Below the pieces are notes generated by a model. That model was not told the origin of the DNA, did no database searches, and saw nothing but the letters and a program-made list of their open reading frames with translations. From a virus: a stretch of 58,273 nt of DNA. The position numbers and the translations under genes were made by a program. Shown piece after piece: positions 7,921 to 18,013 of this stretch (position 1 is its first letter; each line of letters opens with the position of its first letter). The stretch is from the IMG/VR virus record IMGVR_UViG_3300029309_000040, positions 1 through 58,273 of that record, one strand, 5' to 3'.

Positions 7921-7948
7921 AAAAGGCTCCCTTCGGGGGCCTTTTTTA
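7921..7948 (+). terminator. Rho-independent terminator
   Basis: AAAAGGCTCCC-TTCG-GGGGCC followed by TTTTTT. The GC stem carries one bulged C and a TTCG tetraloop, then a T-run. It ends the capsid/decoration transcript right before a new promoter. Confidence 0.85.
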
Positions 7949-7955
7949 TTGTCGG

Positions 7956-7963
7956 TATATTTG
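7956..7963 (+). promoter_or_regulatory. TATATTTG late promoter, 4 nt before ATG
   Basis: Exact TAnnTTTG box, followed by TAAT and then the ATG at 7968. The spacing predicts a leaderless transcript. It lies directly after a terminator, so it must drive its own unit. Confidence 0.7.
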
Positions 7964-7967
7964 TAAT

Positions 7968-9236
7968 ATGAAATTCTTCTTGTTCCGTAGAGAGGCTGTC
8001 ACTCCCTTCAGCACTGCAAAATCTAACACTGGGGATGGGCTTTCAGTGTTTGGGGTACCAGCAGAAAACCTGTCTCACATGACCGCCGAGAAGGGGAAGG
8101 TAAACTTCATATTCAAAGACGCAGGCGTATATGAGCACAGCAACTTGACCTCAAGAGAAGCGATAGAGCGCACTAAGGTTGCAGTGGCTTGTGAGGAAGG
8201 TCAAGAGTTTGAGTTCATGCGTAATGTCATGGAGTTCATAGGTTCCGATAGCAAAAAGAATGTCATGGTATTCGATACCGTGAGTGGGTTCTCTACCATC
8301 TCTCAAGCTAAAGTTTCAGATAAAACTGAAGTCAGTGCAGTGGTCCCCGCCCTCCCCGTTATCATGTCTACGCAGGCAATCAGCAATGACCCTGCATCTT
8401 CTGACTTGACGCAGACCACAACCACCACGATTGCCGACATCACGTTCCCCGCCCCGTCTTTGATGCCGATCATCGACTACAACGAAGCTGGACTAGCGGG
8501 ACTGAGCCTTAACGACCAAGTGGGGGCGGCAAACACTTGGGCCAACGCTGGTACTGGCGGCACTACATTCGACATCACGAACGACACAGGCACTCCAGAT
8601 GTACAGAGGAACAACGGGATTATGGGGAGTAATGACCTTGCTGTGCAGTTTGCCACCTCGGAAGATTTGCATTTGGCTAATACTTTGGAAGTAGAGGGGG
8701 CGTACACAGCATATGCAGTTGTTGGGACGACGGGTCCATATTCTGTGTTTGCAGGGAGTCTGTTTGCACACAACTCACTCGGCACTAACATTGGTTTTTC
8801 GGGGGCCGTAGGAGAATCGCCTGATGAGTTTTACGTAAATCATGCTATAGGGTCTTTGTATCCACAAGCCTTTGTCAACACCAACAACACCGCCGACGGG
8901 ACAGTTTCATACAGAATCCCCGACCCACTTTTAGATCGCCCTGAGGTCAACACAAGTTTGTTTGACGGTCAGCAGACATACGTTTTTGTTTTGCGTAGAG
9001 ACAAAGAGAACAACCTTTACTTACACAATCACCTTGGTGATATAGTGGGATTCATACCAAAGCAAGAAGAGGTGGGTATTGGCCGCACTAGCGGTATTCT
9101 TTCTGTAAACCGCATTGGTGGCGGGGCCTTCAGGCATAACATCCCTAGGATTGGGATAATTACTGAAGATATTGGGGCGGTATTTGCGGCAAAGCTTGCT
9201 AAGGACTTGTTCGAAAAGTACAAGTTCTCAGTTTGA
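7968..9236 (+). CDS. Virion protein with C-terminal lectin-like (LamG-type) domain
   Basis: 422 aa. Residues 1-120 form a mixed N-terminal part. A Thr/Ser-rich linker (about 125-155) follows. From about residue 160 the pattern resembles a concanavalin/LamG jelly roll (LSLNDQVGAANTWANAG..., AYTAYAVVG, ...QQTYVFVLRRDKENNLYLHNHLGD). Phages often place such carbohydrate-binding domains on head fibres. It has its own promoter and terminator-bounded start. The role is inferred: head fibre or decoration protein that binds cell-surface sugars. Confidence 0.6.
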   Translation: MKFFLFRREAVTPFSTAKSNTGDGLSVFGVPAENLSHMTAEKGKVNFIFKDAGVYEHSNLTSREAIERTKVAVACEEGQEFEFMRNVMEFIGSDSKKNVMVFDTVSGFSTISQAKVSDKTEVSAVVPALPVIMSTQAISNDPASSDLTQTTTTTIADITFPAPSLMPIIDYNEAGLAGLSLNDQVGAANTWANAGTGGTTFDITNDTGTPDVQRNNGIMGSNDLAVQFATSEDLHLANTLEVEGAYTAYAVVGTTGPYSVFAGSLFAHNSLGTNIGFSGAVGESPDEFYVNHAIGSLYPQAFVNTNNTADGTVSYRIPDPLLDRPEVNTSLFDGQQTYVFVLRRDKENNLYLHNHLGDIVGFIPKQEEVGIGRTSGILSVNRIGGGAFRHNIPRIGIITEDIGAVFAAKLAKDLFEKYKFSV

Positions 9237-9237
9237 T

Positions 9238-9245
9238 TATATTTG
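9238..9245 (+). promoter_or_regulatory. TATATTTG late promoter -7 box
   Basis: Exact TAnnTTTG box, 22 nt before the ATG at 9268. It overlaps the stop codon region of the preceding gene. Confidence 0.6.
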
Positions 9246-9267
9246 ATAAAGTTTAATTCAATACATT

Positions 9268-10107
9268 ATGACTGAAACAAAGCGTAGCCCTGGTCGGCCT
9301 AAAAAGACCTTGTCCGATGCGACCAACAAAGTCGCCCCCCCAACTAAAACGACGCGAAGGAAGCCCACTGTAGTGCGCCGAGAGAAAGAGGTTTTGCGAC
9401 ACGCCGAATACGAGATTGTGAAAAACGGCGGTGTGGCAACCATGCTCCCGCAAAAAGGAGTGACGGTGTACGACGAGGAGCAAGATACAGTTCGTGAAAT
9501 ACGTTATTGTCCTAACGAGCCCAGCATCTGGGCCGATGAGCAAGGGGATAAAGCAAGGAAAGAGGCTGTTGTTTTTCGAGATGGCAAGTTGTTTGTAGCT
9601 CGTGATAAGCCGAACCTGCGTAAGTTTATTGATATCCACCCTATGAACGTGGCTAACGGAGGCAACCTCTTCCGTCAGATCGACAAGAAGCGTGACGCAG
9701 AGAAAGAGCTCGAGCAAGAGTTCCTGCTCAACGACGCCATCTCTATGGTTCGCGACAAAAGCATCGAAGAGCTGCTCCCTGTAGCTCTGTTCTTCGGGTT
9801 CAATGTCAACTCCCCCACTAGCGAAATCCGTTTTAACCTGCTCAACGTAGCCAAGAAGAAGCCAGCGGAGTTTATACAGTCCTTCGATAACCCTCAGGTG
9901 CAAGCACGGTCTATCGTCAAGCAAGCTGGTGACTACCAGTTCATCAACTTAAAGAAAGACGGGGTGTACTGGTTCGATAGCAACTCGCTCATCGTCTCGG
10001 TTCCTGTGGGTCAGGACCCTTTGGATGTAATGACGCGATTCTGCCTCACAGAGAAAGGGGCTTCGGTACTCAGCAACCTAGAGGATAAGCTCTCTAGGCT
10101 AGGTTAA
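9268..10107 (+). CDS. AT-hook-like basic N-terminus protein of the head module (unknown)
   Basis: 279 aa. It opens with SPGRPKKT, an AT-hook-like DNA minor-groove motif, and a basic stretch to about residue 45. A globular region follows (PNEPSIWADEQGDKARKEAVVF..., KDGVYWFDSNSLIVSVP). It has its own promoter and a strong terminator, between the capsid and connector genes. It could be an internal DNA-binding head protein; no enzyme motif is seen. Confidence 0.65.
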   Translation: MTETKRSPGRPKKTLSDATNKVAPPTKTTRRKPTVVRREKEVLRHAEYEIVKNGGVATMLPQKGVTVYDEEQDTVREIRYCPNEPSIWADEQGDKARKEAVVFRDGKLFVARDKPNLRKFIDIHPMNVANGGNLFRQIDKKRDAEKELEQEFLLNDAISMVRDKSIEELLPVALFFGFNVNSPTSEIRFNLLNVAKKKPAEFIQSFDNPQVQARSIVKQAGDYQFINLKKDGVYWFDSNSLIVSVPVGQDPLDVMTRFCLTEKGASVLSNLEDKLSRLG

Positions 10108-10120
10108 GCGCCTGGTATAC

Positions 10121-10157
10121 AGAAGAGAAGGCCGCCTAGAGCGGTCTTTTCTTTTTT
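10121..10157 (+). terminator. Rho-independent terminator
   Basis: About 15-bp stem (arms 10121-10135 and 10141-10155, a few G-U pairs) with loop CTAGA, running into CTTTTTT. The next promoter starts at its 3' edge. Confidence 0.85.
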
Positions 10158-10164
10158 ATATTTG
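10157..10164 (+). promoter_or_regulatory. TATATTTG late promoter, 5 nt before ATG
   Basis: Exact TAnnTTTG box, then TAATT and the ATG at 10170. Predicted leaderless or nearly leaderless start of the connector operon. Confidence 0.7.
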
Positions 10165-10169
10165 TAATT

Positions 10170-10937
10170 ATGATTAGCGTACAGAGGGTATACGAGGTCG
10201 TGAGGGACATCTGTAACAAAGACCAGAAAGGCTTTGTGACCCCAAACGTATTCAACACGTTGGCTCGTATGGCACAGCAGAACATCTATAACGAGATGTT
10301 CAATGAGCTAAAAATAGCCAACGCACTCCGAGCTTCAGGTAGAGATGCAGGTAGAGATAAGTCTGCGTACAAGATGGTGGAGGAGGACCTGTCTACGTTC
10401 ATCAGGACGAGAAACGTACAGATAGATTCTTTAGTGTCTGAAGACCTAGTGTTGAATGGGGAGGACGGGGCTTTTATTTTCCGTCGCCCAGAGGACTTCA
10501 CGCGCCTCATCGCTATGAACGTAATCGATACAGACACTTCTGTGGAGCTGATTTTCGATAACGAAAAGGCATCGAGGATATTGAACAGCAACCTCTCTGC
10601 CCCCACTGAGGAGTTCCCTGTAGTGCTAGAGATGACCGATGTATTCCAAGTCTTCCCCTCTACTGTAGATGGTGTGAGCATGAGGTACTACAGGCAGCCT
10701 AGGTCGAGGATTATCAGTACAGGCTTAGTAGATTTCAGTGCCCACCCCACGTACTCCACTTTAGAGATAGACCAGGCTACTGGCTTTACGCTTTTCAATG
10801 AGTTCGATTCTCGCAACTTCGATTTGCCTGAGCACTACATCAACGAGGTGGTGTCAGAGATAGTGAAGATGACTGGGGTGCGGCTGAGGGATACAACACT
10901 GGCGGCCTATGGGTTGCAACAAACGCAAGCTGAATAA
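10170..10937 (+). CDS. Head-tail connector (ring) protein 1, crAss-like
   Basis: 255 aa. The N-terminus MISVQRVYEVVRDICNKDQK with GFVTPNVFNTLARMAQ is the pattern I associate with ring/connector proteins of crAss-like phages (helical start followed by a beta-rich core). It is first in the connector operon and overlaps the next start as TAATG. In podoviruses such proteins stack below the portal and join it to the tail. Confidence 0.7.
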   Translation: MISVQRVYEVVRDICNKDQKGFVTPNVFNTLARMAQQNIYNEMFNELKIANALRASGRDAGRDKSAYKMVEEDLSTFIRTRNVQIDSLVSEDLVLNGEDGAFIFRRPEDFTRLIAMNVIDTDTSVELIFDNEKASRILNSNLSAPTEEFPVVLEMTDVFQVFPSTVDGVSMRYYRQPRSRIISTGLVDFSAHPTYSTLEIDQATGFTLFNEFDSRNFDLPEHYINEVVSEIVKMTGVRLRDTTLAAYGLQQTQAE

Positions 10938-11776
10938 TGGCAGTTGAAGACGGACAAAACTTTGTTACGCTGCGGCAGGTGGTCGATGACTTTATCATCA
11001 CCATGGACAGCGACGACTACATCAGCAACGTCAACGACGCAGCTATCAGGAACATCGCTTTGCGCGGCATCCGAGAGTTTGGTTTCGATGTCAGCTCCCG
11101 CGTGCGGTCTTTGAAGCGCACTGTAGGGAGCAACAATACAGTTACTCTCCCTGACGACTATGTCGATATGGTCAAGCTCGGTGTCGTGGGGGATGACGGG
11201 GTGCTCCACGTACTTGGGCAGAACAAAAACATCAACTACTCTCAAAAAATAAAGTCCCCTGAAAGCACAGCCGACTTTAACAACGGGCCACGGAACATCT
11301 TTGAAAATCAAATTTTAGACCGAGAGGACAGCAAGACGGGGACTGCAGGGAACGATAGCAACACTAACGACTACGACTACTACGTCTTCCAAAACTACCT
11401 GTACCAAGGTGGGTTGGGGAGGCTGTACGGTGTCGGGGGGGCTCACCTGCGTGGGGAGTACCGCATCAACCTAGACCAGAACAGAATCGAGATAGATACT
11501 GAATCTGGGGTGAGCGAAGTCGTGATCGAGTACATCGCTGACGAGGCCCGATCTACAAACCCTGTCATCCACGTGTATGTAGAGGAGGCGCTTCGGTGCT
11601 TCATGTACTACAAGCTGTGTGAGCGCAAGTCTACTGTCCCCGCAAATGAAAAGATGCGAGCTCGAGCAGAGTACTACAACGAGCGCCGCAAGGCTAAGGC
11701 ACGGCTAGGCAACTTCACTAAGGACGAGGCACTGAAGACCATCCGTAAGAACTTCAAGCAGGCTCCGAAGTACTAA
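10937..11776 (+). CDS. Head-tail connector (ring) protein 2
   Basis: 279 aa. N-terminal helical region with FVTLRQVVDDFIITMDSDDY and a core with VTLPDDYVDMVKLGVVG. The C-terminal helix (YIADEARSTNPVIHVYVEEAL, then a basic KARLGNFTKDEALKTI stretch) resembles a family widespread in marine podoviruses. It sits between connector 1 and the 1742-aa tail protein, sharing a TAATG overlap. A structural role at the portal-tail interface is inferred from order and family memory. Confidence 0.7.
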   Translation: MAVEDGQNFVTLRQVVDDFIITMDSDDYISNVNDAAIRNIALRGIREFGFDVSSRVRSLKRTVGSNNTVTLPDDYVDMVKLGVVGDDGVLHVLGQNKNINYSQKIKSPESTADFNNGPRNIFENQILDREDSKTGTAGNDSNTNDYDYYVFQNYLYQGGLGRLYGVGGAHLRGEYRINLDQNRIEIDTESGVSEVVIEYIADEARSTNPVIHVYVEEALRCFMYYKLCERKSTVPANEKMRARAEYYNERRKAKARLGNFTKDEALKTIRKNFKQAPKY

Positions 11777-14700
11777 TGATTGAGAAGCTACTCCCAAGGG
11801 TCTTGAACTCTTCTAGCGATAACCGCATGAAGAAGAAGACCGAGATGAACGACGCCTATAACGTCGTGGTTACCGAGGACTTCAACGACTATGACGAAGC
11901 CACCGATACAGGGAACGAAGGGGTGCTTAAGCCCGTCAAGGGTAACGTAGCTCAAGATAGATTCCCGCTAGGTTTGTTCTCTACAGATGTAGACCGCAGG
12001 GCATTGGGGAGTGTATCCGATGCTCGGACGGGGGTGGTGTACTTCTTTGTCTTCTCGGAGAACGCACAGGAGATGGGGGTGTACGCTTACGACACCACCA
12101 ACTACTTCGGTAACGGGGAGTACGTATACACAGACGTCTACACCACTTCAGAGTTCAACTTCCAGCAAGATTCTGTTGTGCAAGGGGACATCGTTCACGT
12201 CTCTGGTGAGGCGGGGGAGTTCCGTCCTGTACTGTACTTCACTGACAACGTCAATGAGCCGAGGAAGCTAGACATCTTGCGTGCTATTGCAGGGTTGGGG
12301 TATGTAGAGAACAGCATCCACGAGAAGGACTTGATTACTGCGTGCCCCAAGGCGCCTTTGCACCCAGCTACGTTTGAGTTCTTACAGGCTTCAGACAGGC
12401 CCATCAGTGACTTCCGTCGCATCCCTGGGTTTCAGTTTGCATATCAGTGCATCTACGCTAGTGGAGAGGAGTCGGCACTGTCTACATACTCTGACATCGC
12501 CGTCCCCCCAGCTTATCTAAACCAAGGTAGCTCTGCCTCTGCTAGTCTCAACTTAGACAACCTGTGTAGGGTGACTGTACCAGAGACGGTTGATGGGGTA
12601 GACAACTTCACGAGAGAGATAGAAAAGATTAGGCTCTTGGTTCGCAGAGGCAACACTGGGGCATTCTTCGTTGTCGACGAAATAGAGCGTGAAACAGACG
12701 GGACTTTCTCCCCATTCGACTTCTACAACGACAGCGTTCTCACAGGTATTACCACGGAAGAGGAGCAGAAACAGTTTGACAGCCTCCCTAAAGTTGCTCA
12801 AGCGCTTTCTGTAGTAGAGAACAGGCTGTTCTATGGGAACTATATCGAAGGCTTTGATGAGCCCGAAGTAGTAGGGACTCTGACCGTAAACTATGCAGAT
12901 CGCCCTCAAAGTTTCTTTGATGTAGACATCGAAGTCACCCCAAAGATTCTCCCGAAAGCCCCGCTTTCTGATTTGAATCCAACAAAGCTCACCCCCACCA
13001 CTCTATCTAATAGAACAGCGGGGTACCAAATCAACACCAGTGGACTTGACAACAGCATGCCTGTAGGTACTGTTGTGACTTTCTCTCTACAGATTAATCC
13101 TGGAGGGAACTTTGAGTTCTACGACGCAACAAAGTCTTATCACTCTAGCAGAAGGGTTGGTTTCGCGACCAATAACATTGACGTACCCATGAGCGCTACG
13201 GTTGATTCTAGTGTCTTAGTTATACCGCCAAGCACTATCAACCAAACGCTACCTCTATTTGGTATGAACAAAGGCGTGGGTTCACCAGCACAAGACACGG
13301 TAAGGTGGGTTACTACAGAAGGGGCGGACATCCCTAGCAATGCAAAAGCTATTTACGGGACTTCCGCAGCCAATGCTTTCAAGATTAAGCAGAGCAACTT
13401 AGAGTTTAGCGTTACCCTGCGCACACTAACAGACCTCAGCGATGCCTCTACGCAAGTAAGGGACGCCATATGCGCCGCTTTTGACGAAAGCAAGTCTATA
13501 GACGAAAGTGCATTTGAAGTTATCGCTCTAGAAGATGAGTTCACTTACACCTACAACTTAGGATTTGAAGATCCAGACCCATCTGGAGACCAAGATTTAG
13601 CTGTTCTCTCCAATACCGTTACCTCTGAAACGGGTATGAGTATGGATGACGCTCAACAGAAAGAGACATCCAAGCTGATTGTGGCGGTGGGAAATGACAC
13701 CAATAGCGCTATCAGCGGTGGGACCTCTTTCCCGAATGTCGAGGACATGAAAGCGCCGTGCGGATACTTCATTGTGAATCAAGCCACTGTGCAGTTTCGT
13801 TTGCGACAACTGCAACACCTCACCCAAGGTGGTATAGTAAGCGGCTTTCTTGCCCCTGAAATGTCTAGCCTTAGTGGGGTTGATGTGCGGACGTGTATCC
13901 CTGTATTTGGGAACATGTTTGATGAAGACAATCAAGATGTAGCTAAACGTCCTTTCAAGGTAAACGCATGGAGGGTATTTAGTAAAGAGTACTTGCAGCA
14001 GAATCAGGTCAGTGGGGAGATAGATACAAACATTAATGAGGAGTATACTCAGGGGACCTATCTCTTAAAAGAGACTGGAAATGATAGAGCAGATAGCCAA
14101 AAAAGCAACAGGCAGAGGACACTAGGGTATTTGCATTACGTTGACGAAGAAGATCTGTTCGTTACAAACGCGCAGATACGTGAGGATTTCGACATCCAAG
14201 ACATGGTGGCTGCAGATTCTGTCGGCAGCAGCTTTATGGATGGTGAAGCAGGGCTGAGTCTATCTATAAAAGATCACACCGTTGAACAACAGACAGATTC
14301 AGGTGGCGGATTTGGTGGCGGATCTCCTAGCGCTACCAACAACTTCAATGTGGAGTTTACAGAAGAAGTCCAAGGGAGTGCCCGTGGACCTTACGGTTTT
14401 ATGCAATGCTTCTTTGGGTATGGGGTGCATTTGCAAAACATGGATGAGGGAACGACCCAGAATACCACAGGTAGTGGTTATCCTTGGGGAACAGGTTCAG
14501 ATCCTATCACACTTGATGTGGGTTTTTCTGATGTTATCGACGTCGACTTACCTAGCAACCCTGATTTCACAACAGTAGGATTGTTGGGCCCAGATACCGA
14601 TGGTATTCGTTTCAAAGAAGGGGATGGGGGGCAACAGCTTCTTGAATTGCAAGGGGTAACCAATGCTTTCGCCGACCAATCGGACTTGACTGGTGGCTAT

Positions 14701-17004
14701 CGATCATTCAAAACCTACGCCAACCATGACTTTGGTGTGGTGTACTACGATGAAAGAGGTAGGGCAGGGAATGTCAATCGATTGGGGTCTGTATACGTGC
14801 AAGGCTACAGTGACCAAGAGCGAGAAAACTCCTTGCGAGGCAGGGCCGAAGTGCAAGTAAATTTAACCTCCAATCCACCAGATTGGGCTCACCACTACCA
14901 ATTTGTGTACGCAGGCAACAGCTCTATCAGGAGCTTTATACAGTACACGGCAGGGGGGGCTTTCTTTTCTACCGCTACCGAGGGGGGGCAAGACAACAAC
15001 ATCTATGTGTCTTTGAACTACTTGCAGAGCAACGCAGATGTCTCATACTCTGGGGCTTTCGGTGCTGTTGCCCCTGACGGGACGCAGAATCTGTATGTAT
15101 ACTCTCCTGGTGATACGCTTCGCATAATCTCATACAACACTGACGAGACTACAATTGTATACCCCAACCAGTACTTGTTTGAGGTTGTCGATGTGGTCGA
15201 TTTAGGTTCTAATGTAGATGAAAACCCCCTTCACAATTTAGGTGATGTCCCTGCGGCAAAACAAGGGCAGTTTGTTGTTCTCAAAAACAACTCAAACGCC
15301 ACGAACTTTACGTTCAACGATGTCGTCGGTGGCGATCATGCGTGGGGCAACAGGTGCATATTTGAAATAGCATCGCCTAAGTCTGCTTCCGACCCAGAGG
15401 ATACGGTTTACTACGAAATAGGAGAGGTATACAACGTGGGTAGGAACCCCTCTGGTCAGGTGTACCACCAATCGCAGTCTGTAACGCTACAGAACGGCGA
15501 CGTATGGTGGCGGCGAGTCCCTATCAATGCCGCTGAATTTGACGATGGGGAGTTTTTGAATTTGATTCAAGATGAAGATGAAGATTCAGTTACTGAACCT
15601 AGGTTCCGCAACTACTACTTGGAGAGCAAGACGTTCAACGATACCTTCCCTGGGACAGACGTAAATAACTTCGGGAAGCGGAAGTTTATGAGCACCCTGA
15701 GCAACGAAGTGAGGCGGTTCTCTTCAGTGACTTTCTCTGACCAGAACGACTACAGCACCAAGAGGCTGAGGTTTACTTCGTTCAATGCTTTCAACGCCCC
15801 GTTCAAAGACCTACCTAACGAACACGGGAATATCAATACCCTGCTCAACTTCTCTGACGCCCTGTTTGTGGTGCAAGAGAACAAAGCCAGCGCCATCCCT
15901 GTATCTCGCACGGTATTGTCCGATGCCTTGGGTCAAGACACTTTAATCGGTTCTGATAAAATCCTTGGGGAGCAGCGGTTCTACGCTGGGCAGTACGGTA
16001 GTGACAACAACCCAGAGTCTGTGCTGCGTGTAGACAACAACATCTACTTTGCACACAAGTCTCGCGGGGAGGTATATAAGTTCAACCCCTCTAACGGTAT
16101 ACAGGTCATCTCTCAGAAAGGGATGAACAGCTTCTTCCGCGATGCTTTTCAAGACAGCATCAATCAAGGGGGACAGATCCGCGTAGTCAGCGGCTATGAC
16201 CCTCTGAAAGACGAGTACTTGATTTCGATTTTGAATGTAGAGGACTTGGTGCAGCCTGCCGTAGCACAGTATACGCAGCCTGACGTAGACGTGATTGGAG
16301 ACTCTGTCACCCCCGTGGGGGAGGAAACAGAAGATGATGGTGGCATCCTCGATGACACTGGCGACCCCATCCCTGATGACAGTGGCGATGTGGCCCTTTC
16401 CCCATACAGCTTTACGTTTGACTTCTCTTTTACCCCAGACACGGGGCTTGATGGGGATGACTACATGCATTCTGATGGAGACGGTCAAGGGTATGAAAAT
16501 GACGTATTAACTAACTCCCCTTCATACAATCAAACTGTAAATGCAAGAGATAAAGTAGCTAAATGGACTAAACTTGACGGGGTCAACTGGGGTAACGTTG
16601 CGTTTGCTGCCACGAAGACTTCTTACTTCGCAGACTACCCGCAGTTTGCTCAGAAAACTGGACGCATTACGTCTTGGCCCGAAAACTGGTTGGAATACTC
16701 TACTTACAGGTTGACGTTTGACATATACTTTTCTGGTGTTAACGCCACTGATTGGATTAGAATTGCTTTTGGGGTGGGCATAAATCCACTACAAGAAACT
16801 GATGCCCCAGTGGTAGAGAACGAATGGTTGAGCTACGATACAGGGGAGCAAGATGTGTCTCTTTTAGATCCAGAAAGGGAGCTAATTGCTATCCGATTCG
16901 AATCTGTTCTAGGCTCTAATTACTCGAACCTCTCTGAATCTTTGGGGTTTGCTGACGGAGGGTTTGTAGCTCTGGACAACGTAACCCTCACTTTCACCCC
17001 ATAA
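11776..17004 (+). CDS. Giant tail stabilisation / muzzle-type protein with C-terminal carbohydrate-binding-like domain
   Basis: 1742 aa, the largest gene. The first 400 residues (KPVKGNVAQDRFPLGLFSTDVDRRA..., repeated blades ending near VGTLTVNYADRP) resemble the beta-propeller-like stabilisation/muzzle proteins of crAss-like and T7-like tails. The middle is beta-rich and Asn/Asp-rich. An acidic Asp/Gly linker at about 1500-1535 (EETEDDGG...) precedes a final jelly-roll-like domain of about 170 residues (TYRLTFDIYFSG..., ENEWLSYDTGEQDVSL...ALDNVTLTF) that looks like a carbohydrate-binding module. It probably forms the tail hub that contacts the host surface. The domain split is my reading of pattern, not a computed match. 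Confidence 0.7.
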   Translation: MIEKLLPRVLNSSSDNRMKKKTEMNDAYNVVVTEDFNDYDEATDTGNEGVLKPVKGNVAQDRFPLGLFSTDVDRRALGSVSDARTGVVYFFVFSENAQEMGVYAYDTTNYFGNGEYVYTDVYTTSEFNFQQDSVVQGDIVHVSGEAGEFRPVLYFTDNVNEPRKLDILRAIAGLGYVENSIHEKDLITACPKAPLHPATFEFLQASDRPISDFRRIPGFQFAYQCIYASGEESALSTYSDIAVPPAYLNQGSSASASLNLDNLCRVTVPETVDGVDNFTREIEKIRLLVRRGNTGAFFVVDEIERETDGTFSPFDFYNDSVLTGITTEEEQKQFDSLPKVAQALSVVENRLFYGNYIEGFDEPEVVGTLTVNYADRPQSFFDVDIEVTPKILPKAPLSDLNPTKLTPTTLSNRTAGYQINTSGLDNSMPVGTVVTFSLQINPGGNFEFYDATKSYHSSRRVGFATNNIDVPMSATVDSSVLVIPPSTINQTLPLFGMNKGVGSPAQDTVRWVTTEGADIPSNAKAIYGTSAANAFKIKQSNLEFSVTLRTLTDLSDASTQVRDAICAAFDESKSIDESAFEVIALEDEFTYTYNLGFEDPDPSGDQDLAVLSNTVTSETGMSMDDAQQKETSKLIVAVGNDTNSAISGGTSFPNVEDMKAPCGYFIVNQATVQFRLRQLQHLTQGGIVSGFLAPEMSSLSGVDVRTCIPVFGNMFDEDNQDVAKRPFKVNAWRVFSKEYLQQNQVSGEIDTNINEEYTQGTYLLKETGNDRADSQKSNRQRTLGYLHYVDEEDLFVTNAQIREDFDIQDMVAADSVGSSFMDGEAGLSLSIKDHTVEQQTDSGGGFGGGSPSATNNFNVEFTEEVQGSARGPYGFMQCFFGYGVHLQNMDEGTTQNTTGSGYPWGTGSDPITLDVGFSDVIDVDLPSNPDFTTVGLLGPDTDGIRFKEGDGGQQLLELQGVTNAFADQSDLTGGYRSFKTYANHDFGVVYYDERGRAGNVNRLGSVYVQGYSDQERENSLRGRAEVQVNLTSNPPDWAHHYQFVYAGNSSIRSFIQYTAGGAFFSTATEGGQDNNIYVSLNYLQSNADVSYSGAFGAVAPDGTQNLYVYSPGDTLRIISYNTDETTIVYPNQYLFEVVDVVDLGSNVDENPLHNLGDVPAAKQGQFVVLKNNSNATNFTFNDVVGGDHAWGNRCIFEIASPKSASDPEDTVYYEIGEVYNVGRNPSGQVYHQSQSVTLQNGDVWWRRVPINAAEFDDGEFLNLIQDEDEDSVTEPRFRNYYLESKTFNDTFPGTDVNNFGKRKFMSTLSNEVRRFSSVTFSDQNDYSTKRLRFTSFNAFNAPFKDLPNEHGNINTLLNFSDALFVVQENKASAIPVSRTVLSDALGQDTLIGSDKILGEQRFYAGQYGSDNNPESVLRVDNNIYFAHKSRGEVYKFNPSNGIQVISQKGMNSFFRDAFQDSINQGGQIRVVSGYDPLKDEYLISILNVEDLVQPAVAQYTQPDVDVIGDSVTPVGEETEDDGGILDDTGDPIPDDSGDVALSPYSFTFDFSFTPDTGLDGDDYMHSDGDGQGYENDVLTNSPSYNQTVNARDKVAKWTKLDGVNWGNVAFAATKTSYFADYPQFAQKTGRITSWPENWLEYSTYRLTFDIYFSGVNATDWIRIAFGVGINPLQETDAPVVENEWLSYDTGEQDVSLLDPERELIAIRFESVLGSNYSNLSESLGFADGGFVALDNVTLTFTP

Positions 17005-17005
17005 G

Positions 17006-17992
17006 ATGCCAGATAAGACAATAGCATACTCAAACCGAGGGGGGTTCTGGAAGACTAGGTATACGTTCTTCTCTTCTTGCTACGCCTTTGTAGACCGCTG
17101 CTTTATTTCTTTCGCTAAGTCTTTCATCAGCGATGCGGTATGGAAGCACGATGAGAACGAGACGCGCACTTCTTTCTACGGAGGGGCGCCTTCAGGGAGC
17201 GGGGTTTCGGTTACGTTCAATGAGAACCCTTCGCAGAACAAAGTGTACAAGGCTTTCTCTTTAGAGAGCACGAACAACGTCACTGGGGACAGCACCTTTA
17301 CAGTGAACAACAGTTCTGTACCTGCACAGACAAAAGAAGTGCAGGCTGCCCCACTGGTAGAGCGCGGTGGGATTATGTACGGTCACATAGGCATGGAGAC
17401 TAGGTCTTCTGGTAGCAACGTCAGGTTGGTGGGGAGAATCGTAAGGGTTGATAACGATACCTTCTCAGGCGTGTTTCAGCCTACATCAATTGAAACTGCC
17501 GTTTACCAAGTTGAGTTTGCTGAAGGTGGTAAGAGCAACCTCTCTAAGCTTTTATTTACCACGCTGCCAGATAGTGTTGGTAGCACCAAGTTCTTTATCT
17601 ACAACAACTCCCCTGCAGGAAATCAAGCGCAGTACTTCACTATCAACAGTGCTACGGCTATAGACCCCTCTCTAGACTACGACGAATTCCCTAGCGACCT
17701 CATCCTTTCTAACAACGCTGAAACAAACACCACTGAAGACAGCATCTTCTTGACTGCTACTTTCAGTGAAGAGCAACAGTACCTCACTTATTTAGAAGAG
17801 ACGGCTACAGCAGGGGAGGATATATACAGCAGTGGGGAGTTCTTGTTGTTTAGTATCACACCAGAATCGATTAATGGGGAGTCACCGAAAGGGCAAACTG
17901 CGGATGCAGTCATCAACCTTGGGAGCGCCCCATATGAGCTGTATGCCTTGAATGTAGAGTACTCTCCGACCGACCTCGATCACAGCAAGTAA
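17006..17992 (+). CDS. Tail structural protein (crAss-like muzzle-associated type)
   Basis: 328 aa, starting AYSNRGGFWKTRYTFFSSCY, with DAVWKHDENETRTSFYG and NPSQNKVYKAFSLE. This combination recurs downstream of the giant tail protein in crAss-like and marine podoviruses. It is mostly beta. It lies 1 bp after the 1742-aa gene, so it is probably a co-translated tail partner. No catalytic motif is seen. Confidence 0.68.
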   Translation: MPDKTIAYSNRGGFWKTRYTFFSSCYAFVDRCFISFAKSFISDAVWKHDENETRTSFYGGAPSGSGVSVTFNENPSQNKVYKAFSLESTNNVTGDSTFTVNNSSVPAQTKEVQAAPLVERGGIMYGHIGMETRSSGSNVRLVGRIVRVDNDTFSGVFQPTSIETAVYQVEFAEGGKSNLSKLLFTTLPDSVGSTKFFIYNNSPAGNQAQYFTINSATAIDPSLDYDEFPSDLILSNNAETNTTEDSIFLTATFSEEQQYLTYLEETATAGEDIYSSGEFLLFSITPESINGESPKGQTADAVINLGSAPYELYALNVEYSPTDLDHSK

Positions 17993-18001
17993 CTTATTTT
18001 G

Positions 18002-18009
18002 TATTTTTG
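18002..18009 (+). promoter_or_regulatory. TATTTTTG late promoter, 4 nt before ATG
   Basis: TAnnTTTG match followed by AATT and the ATG at 18014. Starts the internal-virion-protein operon with a predicted leaderless mRNA. Confidence 0.65.
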
Positions 18010-18013
18010 AATT